Source: Lentisphaeria bacterium (lineage in GTDB: Bacteria; Verrucomicrobiota; Lentisphaeria; Victivallales; GWF2-50-93). Taken from it: 12,051 nucleotides of DNA. The position numbers were made by a program, and so were the translations under genes. The number at the start of each line of letters is the position of its first letter. Within the stretch, counting starts at the first letter, position 1. The notes below the pieces were generated by a model that searched no databases, was not told where the DNA came from, and saw only the letters and a list, made by a program, of their open reading frames with translations. Below, one piece after another: positions 6,487 to 12,051 of the stretch. The stretch spans positions 1 through 12,051 of the forward strand of contig JAGVIF010000393.1 of NCBI GenBank assembly GCA_020056205.1, read 5' to 3'.

Positions 6487-6876
6487 ATGACCATGTCCTT
6501 CGATGAACTTATTGTAAAAACATTTGAATCCGACCAACGTGTCGATGCGATCTATCTGCTTGGAAGCGTAACCAACGGATATTTGCGCCCAGATAGCGAC
6601 ATAGATATCGCCATTCTCCCAGCAATAGGGGCGAAGTTTGACTCCATTTGCCGTCATGCTTCAGCGTCTTTGCTCAGCCTCGAACTTGGAAGAGATATTG
6701 ACATCGGCTTGCTCTCATCTGACAATCTTGTCTATACTTATCAGGCGATCATGACCGGGAGGAGGCTTTTCGCGCGCAATCCGGGCGATGCTGATCAGAG
6801 GCTGGCTTGTCTGCTGGGGATGTATGGCCAATTCAATCTCGACCGGGCGGAGGTGTGCAATGCCTATTCAACCTGA
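6487..6876 (+). CDS. mntA: MNT-domain nucleotidyltransferase antitoxin (MntA family)
   Basis: A 129-residue minimal nucleotidyltransferase. In characterised MntA-HepT pairs this protein neutralises HepT by adding AMP units to a tyrosine of the toxin. The signature GS-x10-D-x-D is intact: G26-S27, D38 and D40 in LLGSVTNGYLRPDSDIDIAIL. A further acidic strand, RDIDIGLL (D70/D72), supplies the third carboxylate, so it should be catalytically active. Length is normal for the family. The ATG at 6487 has AGGAG eight bases upstream; a second in-frame ATG at 6493 is possible. The gene overlaps hepT by 17 nt, giving antitoxin-first order and coupled translation. It lies between a decayed GT2 gene and a radical SAM gene, unrelated to glycan synthesis, so it is probably an acquired module. 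Confidence 0.9.
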   Translation: MTMSFDELIVKTFESDQRVDAIYLLGSVTNGYLRPDSDIDIAILPAIGAKFDSICRHASASLLSLELGRDIDIGLLSSDNLVYTYQAIMTGRRLFARNPGDADQRLACLLGMYGQFNLDRAEVCNAYST

Positions 6877-7279
6877 CGATGTCCTTCTGAACAAGGCCGC
6901 AATAATTGAGCGTGCGTTGCGCAGAGTCCGGGAGGAATTAGCTCAAGATACAAGTCTTGTAAACTATACCCATATTGATGCGATGACACTGAACATTCAA
7001 CGGGCCTGTCAGGCCGCAATAGACATGGCCATGCACATTGTGGCCAAACAGCATCTTGGAATGCCTCAAACAAGCGCAGATGCATTCCGCCTCTTACTCA
7101 AAGCCGATATGATAAGCAAAGATGTCGCCAAGGACATGGTCGCGATGGTAGGCTTCCGCAATGTCGCAGTTCACGAATACCAAGAATTGAATATGGCAGT
7201 TCTGAAGCATATAGCTGAAAATGGATGGCGTTCCTTGGTTTCCTATTGCGCAGAACTCAGGCTACGCATCACCTCATAA
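6860..7279 (+). CDS. hepT: HEPN-domain ribonuclease toxin (HepT family)
   Basis: A 139-residue, all-helical HEPN protein. HepT toxins are RNases that cleave RNA and stop growth when their antitoxin is lost. The diagnostic R-x4-H-x-Y motif is intact as R100, H105 and Y107 in GFRNVAVHEYQ. R and H are the RNase residues, and the Tyr is the site modified by MntA in studied systems. I chose the ATG at 6860 over an earlier in-frame ATG at 6788 for three reasons: it has GGAGG six bases upstream, it gives the usual family length, and the earlier start would add a poor-quality extension overlapping most of the antitoxin's C-terminal coding region. The pair appears complete and functional. In this locus it may stabilise the surrounding genes or act in phage defence; both roles are inferred. 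Confidence 0.9.
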   Translation: MPIQPDDVLLNKAAIIERALRRVREELAQDTSLVNYTHIDAMTLNIQRACQAAIDMAMHIVAKQHLGMPQTSADAFRLLLKADMISKDVAKDMVAMVGFRNVAVHEYQELNMAVLKHIAENGWRSLVSYCAELRLRITS

Positions 7280-7340
7280 GAGTACCCTGATATTTCCCCC
7301 ACCATCAAATCTTCTTTAATATCGGATTCGATGGAATGAA

Positions 7341-8744
7341 ATGATGAAAATTCTTCTTGTAGTTCCGTCTCAACATGAAATATACGGGAAAATAACCCCG
7401 CCAGAGCATCCGCATCTTGGGATTCTATACATCGCCGCCATCTTACAAAGGGATGGACACGATGTCAAAACCGCCGATTTTGACGCGGAATTTCTTACGT
7501 TTCAGACCTTTGCAAACATTTTGACTGACTACAATCCGGATATTGTTGGAATCACTGCGACAACTCCGGTTTTCAACAACGCCGTAAAAATTGCCGAATT
7601 CACAAAAAAGCATTCCTCCGCCAAGACACTCATAGGAGGAATTCACCCGACACTTATGCCTTTGGAAACTATGGCTTCCGGTGTTTTCGATTTTGCCGTA
7701 AAGGGCGAGGGCGAAGAAAGTATAGCGGAACTTCTTAAATGCCTTGAATCCGGCGGCAAACTGTCAACAGTCAGAGGAATCTTGTACCGTGTGGGTGAAA
7801 AAAATTATGAGACCGAAAACAGGCCTTTTATTGACGACCTTGACTCCATCCCCTTCCCTGCGAGAAAATTACTTAAAAACAAAAAATACACATATCCGGA
7901 TGCGCTTAAAACACCGGCCTTTCCAATAATTACAAGCAGAGGGTGTCCGGGAAATTGCACATTCTGCACTGCGAAATTCGCACATGGCAAAAGATTCAGA
8001 TGCAGGAGCGCTGCCAATGTGGTTGATGAAATAGAACTGCTCATTTCAGAGTATAATGCGGCTGAAATCCACATATGGGACGATAATTTCATCACAAATC
8101 GGAAAAGAGTTTTTGCCGTCAGAGACGAGATAAAAAGACGCAGAATAAAATGTCTCTTCGCCTTCCCAAACGGGATAAGGGCTGATTTCATAAACCGGGA
8201 AATATTGCAGGTTCTGAAGGACATGGGCACATACAGCATTGCCATCGGGGTCGAATCCGGTAGCCAGAACATCTTAGACAGAATTCAGAAGGGGATAAAA
8301 CTTGAGCAAATTGAAAATGCGTTCAACATCGCCAAGTCGCTCGGTTTGGAAACTTGGGGCTTCTTTCTCCTCGGTCTTCCGGGAGAAAACGAAAAAACCA
8401 TAAACCAGACTATTGATTTCGCTATAAAACTCGACCCCGACATCGCCAAATTTCATCTGCTCAAACCATATCCCAAAAGCGAAATCTACAACGAATTGAA
8501 AAGCCTTGGAATGATAATTGACGAGAATTTTGTCCATTATGGGATACATACAAGTCCCGTGCATCGTCTCCCCGATCTTTCCGCCGGGCAACTCATGGCG
8601 TTGCAAAAAAAAGCGTATAGAAAATTCTACATGAGACCGGGCAAAATACTGAAGGAAATACTTAGGCTTAAAACTTTTAACAGGATGAAACTTAATTTTT
8701 CAGCCGGCATTTCGATAATCAAAGACAAAATTCTATCCGGATGA
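7341..8744 (+). CDS. B12-binding domain radical SAM protein
   Basis: A 467-residue cytoplasmic iron-sulfur enzyme of the cobalamin-dependent radical SAM class (BchE-like architecture). Residues 1 to about 140 form the B12-binding Rossmann domain: MKILLVVPS, PPEHPHLGILYIAAIL, DIVGITATTP, LIGGIHPTLMP and FAVKGEGEESI are all typical. The radical SAM barrel follows, with the [4Fe-4S] motif C202-x3-C206-x2-C209 in SRGCPGNCTFC, the GVESGSQ SAM-contact strand (303-309) and FFLLGLPGE further on. The classical B12 DxHxxG motif is absent, as in many members. Start at ATG 7341; ATG 7344 is equally possible. The stop overlaps the next GT-C start by 4 nt, which ties it to glycan or lipid modification. The reaction (methylation or a rearrangement on a sugar or lipid carrier) cannot be deduced. 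Confidence 0.88.
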   Translation: MMKILLVVPSQHEIYGKITPPEHPHLGILYIAAILQRDGHDVKTADFDAEFLTFQTFANILTDYNPDIVGITATTPVFNNAVKIAEFTKKHSSAKTLIGGIHPTLMPLETMASGVFDFAVKGEGEESIAELLKCLESGGKLSTVRGILYRVGEKNYETENRPFIDDLDSIPFPARKLLKNKKYTYPDALKTPAFPIITSRGCPGNCTFCTAKFAHGKRFRCRSAANVVDEIELLISEYNAAEIHIWDDNFITNRKRVFAVRDEIKRRRIKCLFAFPNGIRADFINREILQVLKDMGTYSIAIGVESGSQNILDRIQKGIKLEQIENAFNIAKSLGLETWGFFLLGLPGENEKTINQTIDFAIKLDPDIAKFHLLKPYPKSEIYNELKSLGMIIDENFVHYGIHTSPVHRLPDLSAGQLMALQKKAYRKFYMRPGKILKEILRLKTFNRMKLNFSAGISIIKDKILSG

Positions 8745-10000
8745 ATAAGAACAGGCATATCATTATAATAATTCTCCTCTCCCTTATCGCGAGGGCAATT
8801 GTTATTCTCGTATTGAACAGGCAACTCGATCCCGGAATCCTCGAATACGAGATACTTGCGCTCAACATGCTTAAACACGGGACGTTTTCAATGCAGTTCA
8901 GGGAGTATGGAGAATTTAAGGGTGTTATTGCTCCCGGATATTCATTGCTCATCTACTGCATATATGCCATATTTGGGATTCACAGGGAAATCCTTCTGCT
9001 CCTGCAAATCGCATCTATGACATTATTTGCGTTGATAATATACGGGATTGCGGAAAAATGTCTCAAGAACAGGAGCATGGCTCTTGTCGCGGCAATCCTC
9101 ACCATCTTGCATCCAGGCCTCCTCTACTACAACATACTGTATATACACAACTACAATATTTATCTTCCCCTTTTTTACGCCACCATCCTTCTTTTTATAA
9201 TGGCGCTCCGGAATAATTCAGGGAAACCTCTCCTCTGGGCTGGCGTAACTGCAGGCATTTCAACATTGACAAGGGCAACATTTTCTCCAATTTTTGTTGT
9301 TTGTCTCGCCTTTTATCTAATTTTCAAACGCGATGTGGCGCTGAGGAAAAAAATGATTTACGTCATCTCATCCTTTTTAATTTTTGCCGCGATCAATATG
9401 CCTTGGGCCGTCAGAAATTATATGCAATTCGGCAAACTCATCTATTCCCAAAACACAAAGTGGGAGTCATTCTGGGTAGGCAACAACCCAAATGCCAGCG
9501 GAGGACATTTTCATGCTGACGGGACGCTCGTTCTCGCGACAAAGCCCCCTGAAATGCAGGATGAGATAAACGCAAACAAGGGCGATGAAATTGCGATAGA
9601 AGAAGTTTTCAAAAAATATTCTTTACAATACGCGAAGTCCCAGCCTTTTCACTTCGTAAAAGGACTTATCCGCAAGTCCTTTTACTTCTGGTGGTTTTAT
9701 CCGCAGACAGGTCTTTTTTATCCAAAATCATACTTGCTCGCCTACAAGGGGATATACATCGCGCTGCTCATTTTCACAGCGATTGGCCTGTATTTCTGCC
9801 ATAAAGAAAAATTATGGTGTTCGGAAATGATTTTTCCGGCGCTACTCGTCCTCGGCATCTGGGCCGCCCACACAATGAATTTTATGGAGATGCGCCACAG
9901 ATGGACGATTGAACCGGTTCTTATCATCTTTGCGTCGGTGGGAGTATGGAAGACAATTCGGGCAGTATGTAAATATTCACTGAAGGACGGGGTTCAGTGA
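8741..10000 (+). CDS. Polytopic GT-C glycosyltransferase (GT39/PMT family)
   Basis: A 419-residue membrane protein with an N-terminal transmembrane helix (about residues 7-26). It is followed by LDPGILEYEILALNML and APGYSLLIYCIYAIFG, the acidic first-loop and PGY elements of bacterial GT39-type glycosyltransferases. These take sugar from polyprenyl-phosphate donors outside the cytoplasmic membrane. About eight to ten further hydrophobic segments follow, with a larger soluble loop near residues 245-290 (WVGNNPNASGGHFH and onward). The ATG overlaps the radical SAM stop (ATGA). The last residues, YSLKDGVQ, and the TGA stop are encoded by the 40-nt hairpin repeat at 9969-10008, so the natural C-terminus was probably replaced or trimmed at this point. 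Acceptor unknown. Confidence 0.85.
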   Translation: MNKNRHIIIIILLSLIARAIVILVLNRQLDPGILEYEILALNMLKHGTFSMQFREYGEFKGVIAPGYSLLIYCIYAIFGIHREILLLLQIASMTLFALIIYGIAEKCLKNRSMALVAAILTILHPGLLYYNILYIHNYNIYLPLFYATILLFIMALRNNSGKPLLWAGVTAGISTLTRATFSPIFVVCLAFYLIFKRDVALRKKMIYVISSFLIFAAINMPWAVRNYMQFGKLIYSQNTKWESFWVGNNPNASGGHFHADGTLVLATKPPEMQDEINANKGDEIAIEEVFKKYSLQYAKSQPFHFVKGLIRKSFYFWWFYPQTGLFYPKSYLLAYKGIYIALLIFTAIGLYFCHKEKLWCSEMIFPALLVLGIWAAHTMNFMEMRHRWTIEPVLIIFASVGVWKTIRAVCKYSLKDGVQ

Positions 10001-10008
10001 ATATTTAC
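9969..10008 (+). repeat. 40-nt hairpin repeat, solo copy at a gene junction
   Basis: A perfect 16-bp stem (GTAAATATTCACTGAA and its complement) with the loop GGACGGGG. It matches the right-end hairpin of the 209-bp element at 39 of 40 positions. No inner AATAAAATGCGAAAT block and no flanking 8-bp duplication accompany it. It contains the TGA stop of the upstream GT-C gene (9998-10000) and the GTG start of the downstream gene (9997-9999). Confidence 0.9.
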
Positions 10009-10203
10009 AACTACTTCGATTCCACTCGCATAAGGCAAAGCATTGTCATCAAATCGGCAATCGCAACAGCCTGCATAATCACGGTCTGGAGTTTTACCCA
10101 TCTTTTCACCTTAAACTGGGGGCTTCCAAATCCTCTAAGCTTTGCCGTGGACAGCATACCACCTCAAACCCATATGTCGGCCTTTGACATGATACATTAT
10201 TAA
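9997..10203 (+). pseudogene. N-terminal part of a GT-C glycosyltransferase, cut by in-frame TAA
   Basis: A 68-codon segment starting at GTG in the hairpin repeat. It has one transmembrane helix (about residues 18-37), then LNWGLPNPLSFAVDSIPP, which resembles the first-loop acidic motif of GT-C enzymes (D52), and ends in DMIHY at TAA (10201-10203). The same reading frame continues without another stop to 11667. NLQYPPLQYLIVAA comes directly after the TAA, and YPP-type motifs are expected at that point in this family. The two parts are therefore one gene of about 556 codons with a nonsense mutation, an assembly error or a recoded stop. The GTG start has no AGGA-type site because the hairpin occupies that place, so any translation would depend on coupling from the upstream stop. 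Confidence 0.78.
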
Positions 10204-10308
10204 AATCTCCAATATCCTCCTTTACAGTATCTAATTGTTGCCGCCATTATTCCAAGACAAGAGGAAACGGGAACTGCTCTGACACCGGAGATAATCAGGA
10301 ATAGAAGC

Positions 10309-11667
10309 ATGAAAATTTTTTCTATGCGGCTGATAAGCGCGATAATGACTCTTGGTTCCGCTATTATAATATCAGCATTCATTTTTCTTTCTCTCAAATC
10401 GCTAGGCGCGGCTCTGTTTGGCGCGTTTCTGTTTCTTTGCAACCCAGTCAGTATATACTATTCGAATACGTCGAATATGGATCAGCCGTATGTTTTCTGG
10501 TGGCTGTCATCGTTGTTCGCAATCTTTGTCGCCGATAAATATGCGGGATGGAATAAAAAAAATGTTTTTCTCGCAATTCAAGTCGTCGCAGGCGCTTGTT
10601 TCGGGCTTTCCTTTTGCACTAAAGACCAAGTATACGCTCTATATCTCCTGCCTTTGTCGTTCTATCTTTTCTATTTGTTCAAAAAAAACAAGAGTTTTAA
10701 AGCGCCATTGCTGACTCTTATAGCTTGGATTGCGGCTTTTACGGTGACAACAACAGCCATATATGCCGCCATCGGTGGATGGAAGGTGTTTTCCACGCAT
10801 ATAAGATGGATTACAAATGATGAACACCAGATTCTTTTCAGTCAATATGGATATGGAGTTCTCAATCGTTTTAAGTTTGTTTTCAAAACATTCTGCGACC
10901 TTTTTTCTTGCATTGACTATCCAATGATCGTCATTATTATTCTATCCATTACCGTCTTGTCCTTAAAGCATGAACATAATAAGGGCGAAACAATTTTGCT
11001 GAAAAAAACTTTTATTTTTTTAGCGCTCTCTCTCGTTTCCCTCGAAATATTCTATGTGCAGATAGCTCATTTTTCTTTTCCAAGATATTACCTGCCAATG
11101 ATTCCTATCGTTTCATGCATCGGCGCCTTTGCATACGGGCTGGCATACACAAAATCAAAGAAATTCTCTATCCTCCTAATATTGCCTCTCGCAGCCCAGT
11201 TCTGCGTTGCCGCCGAAACAATCTCCTCAATCAGAAATGATACTAGAATTACTTTGAGGAAGATGCTGACGGATATCCAAGATGAAGCCAATGATTCCCA
11301 ATTGAGGATAGCGCTCACCGGAGTTGCCAATGTAAGAAAAGTCGTATTCGGATTCGATAAAGACGGGAAAAGTGTTATAAGAAAAACTACTTTAGTAAAT
11401 GAGCCGCTTTCAACTTTTGGTTATATTTCAGAGAGGCAAAAATCGCTTGTCCGTAACCACGTTTCTCTATTTATGTTCAATCCGCAAATTGTCGTAAATG
11501 TATTTGGCGCCGATGACAAGTGGAATAATACCCTAAAAAATAATGGTTTTGATCTCATCTCTACGATTTCACGACGGAAACAATGTATCCCAACTTTATT
11601 CAAGCACAATTGCCCCGATTTCGATATATATATATATCAGAACGCGCAGTCACACGGAAGACGTTGA
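10309..11667 (+). CDS. C-terminal remainder of the GT-C glycosyltransferase
   Basis: A 452-residue open frame continuing the N-terminal fragment in the same frame. The frame is open from 10204, and the first ATG is 10309 with AGGA eight bases upstream, so an independent restart is possible. It carries about nine hydrophobic segments (for example SAIIISAFIFLSL and LISAIMTLG), GAFLFLCNPVSIYYSNTSNMD, which resembles the second loop of GT39-type proteins, and a soluble C-terminal end. Without the first helix and its acidic catalytic motif it is unlikely to be an active enzyme alone. The final residues DIYIYQNAQSHGRR come just after an (AT)7 tract, and a one-unit longer tract would join this frame to the next ORF. 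It may thus be doubly damaged or phase-variable. Confidence 0.75.
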   Translation: MKIFSMRLISAIMTLGSAIIISAFIFLSLKSLGAALFGAFLFLCNPVSIYYSNTSNMDQPYVFWWLSSLFAIFVADKYAGWNKKNVFLAIQVVAGACFGLSFCTKDQVYALYLLPLSFYLFYLFKKNKSFKAPLLTLIAWIAAFTVTTTAIYAAIGGWKVFSTHIRWITNDEHQILFSQYGYGVLNRFKFVFKTFCDLFSCIDYPMIVIIILSITVLSLKHEHNKGETILLKKTFIFLALSLVSLEIFYVQIAHFSFPRYYLPMIPIVSCIGAFAYGLAYTKSKKFSILLILPLAAQFCVAAETISSIRNDTRITLRKMLTDIQDEANDSQLRIALTGVANVRKVVFGFDKDGKSVIRKTTLVNEPLSTFGYISERQKSLVRNHVSLFMFNPQIVVNVFGADDKWNNTLKNNGFDLISTISRRKQCIPTLFKHNCPDFDIYIYQNAQSHGRR

Positions 11668-12001
11668 TCTCAAAGCCGAATTCAACAAAGAATTATTTGA
11701 ATATAATATTATGGAAATTGCCCATTATATTGACATTCTTCAGATTGACAGGCAACTCGACATTATAGGCAAACACTTTTCACCGTTCAAAGAACCGGAC
11801 ATCAACAATTATTATATAAAACCTGTATTGCTGGATTTTCTCGCGGATGCTTATGAAAATGCGGGAAGACTTGAGGATTCGGCAAAGACGCGGGCCTTTA
11901 TTCTGATGAATTTTCAGGAAAAAACATGGGCAGATAGGTCGCTTCCGTTTTTTGTGCGGCATCCTCAATTCGCTGACAAATATAAACTTGGAGTTCATTG
12001 A
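11543..12001 (+). CDS. Hypothetical C-terminal module, possibly displaced tail of the upstream GT-C protein
   Basis: An open frame of 152 codons whose first 30 or so codons overlap the GT-C gene in another frame and are probably not natural. The convincing part starts after the (AT)7 tract: DVDLKAEFNKELFEYNIMEI, then YIKPVLLDFLADAYENAGRLEDSAKTR, which has the helix-turn-helix pattern of a single TPR-like repeat (about 11830-11895). It is soluble and rich in charged residues, with no signal peptide. Starting at the only later ATG (11711) gives 96 residues but no visible ribosome binding site. One extra AT unit in the tract would fuse it in frame to the GT-C protein, so I favour a lost C-terminal extension over a separate gene. 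I do not recognise the family. Confidence 0.5.
   Translation: MVLISSLRFHDGNNVSQLYSSTIAPISIYIYIRTRSHTEDVDLKAEFNKELFEYNIMEIAHYIDILQIDRQLDIIGKHFSPFKEPDINNYYIKPVLLDFLADAYENAGRLEDSAKTRAFILMNFQEKTWADRSLPFFVRHPQFADKYKLGVH
11624..11637. repeat. (AT)7 dinucleotide tract inside coding sequence
   Basis: Seven uninterrupted AT units encode the DIYIY end of the GT-C frame. With seven units translation stops 30 bases after the tract (TGA at 11665-11667); with eight it would continue into the following ORF to 12001; with six it would enter the third frame. Tracts of this kind are prone to strand slippage. Confidence 0.9.
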
Positions 12002-12051
12002 AGAAAACCTGATTTCGCGAAGATGCCTCCGGCGTCGCAAATGCAAGGCGG
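12002..12051. other. Window end, no feature recognised
   Basis: Fifty bases after the last stop codon. They are somewhat richer in CG pairs than the upstream genes, but I see no start codon with a binding site, no clear hairpin and no further copy of the hairpin repeat. Confidence 0.4.

Noticed and set aside
6788..6859. Upstream in-frame ATG for the HepT toxin, giving a 163-residue protein.
   Set aside because: The extra 24 residues overlap the antitoxin coding region, look non-native (Cys/Trp/Met rich), and the ATG at 6860 has a far better GGAGG site and gives the usual length.
8274..8952. Several minus-strand open frames opposite the radical SAM and GT-C genes.
   Set aside because: No start signals or motifs, all antisense to well-supported genes.
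12002..12051. CG-rich bases at the window edge that could start another repeat or RNA gene.
   Set aside because: Too short to judge, with no complete hairpin and no match to the 40-nt repeat loop.
1..12051. CRISPR arrays, tRNA or rRNA genes, and riboswitches.
   Set aside because: I looked for regularly spaced repeats, the tRNA T-arm consensus (GGTTCRANYCC) and rRNA-like stretches and found none.

Overview
The window is a surface-polysaccharide biosynthesis locus from an unidentified bacterium, probably Gram-negative. Every gene I accept lies on the + strand, most neighbours overlap by a few bases (ATGA and GTGA junctions), and AGGA-type ribosome binding sites are common. Base composition looks moderately AT-rich by eye. 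The mix of GDP-mannose dehydratase, sugar C-methyltransferase, GT4 and GT2 glycosyltransferases, several polytopic GT-C (PMT/ArnT-like) glycosyltransferases and a B12-binding radical SAM enzyme is common in O-antigen or exopolysaccharide clusters of anaerobic and uncultured lineages. The sequence alone does not fix the phylum. TGA ends nearly all genes normally, so the standard bacterial code applies.

Left block (22-5640): a tightly packed operon. It holds a sugar C-methyltransferase, a Nudix hydrolase resembling GDP-mannose mannosyl hydrolase, a divergent GDP-mannose 4,6-dehydratase-like SDR, a GT4 glycosyltransferase and a GT-C membrane glycosyltransferase. Together they would make and modify a GDP-deoxysugar and transfer sugars to a lipid-linked glycan.

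Middle block (5637-7279): a zone of decay and insertion. A GT2 (dolichyl-phosphate-mannose synthase-like) gene survives only as frameshifted pieces with its centre deleted. Four bases after its last stop codon begins a 209-bp non-autonomous element (6057-6265) that I reconstructed by hand. It has about 59-bp terminal inverted repeats, a 40-nt hairpin at each end, GTGA/GTAA termini and a perfect 8-bp direct repeat (ATAGCGGG) on both sides. A gene-free stretch and a complete MntA-HepT toxin-antitoxin pair follow.

Right block (7341-12001): a second glycan module. It holds a B12-binding radical SAM enzyme, a GT-C glycosyltransferase and a further GT-C gene that is interrupted by an in-frame TAA. 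That last gene may have lost a C-terminal extension through an (AT)7 tract. A near-identical copy of the element's right-end hairpin sits on the junction of the two GT-C genes and supplies the stop codon of one and the GTG start of the other.

The most novel signal is this hairpin repeat family. It has a conserved 8-nt loop, stems that differ between copies but keep pairing, and both a MITE-like paired form and a solo form.
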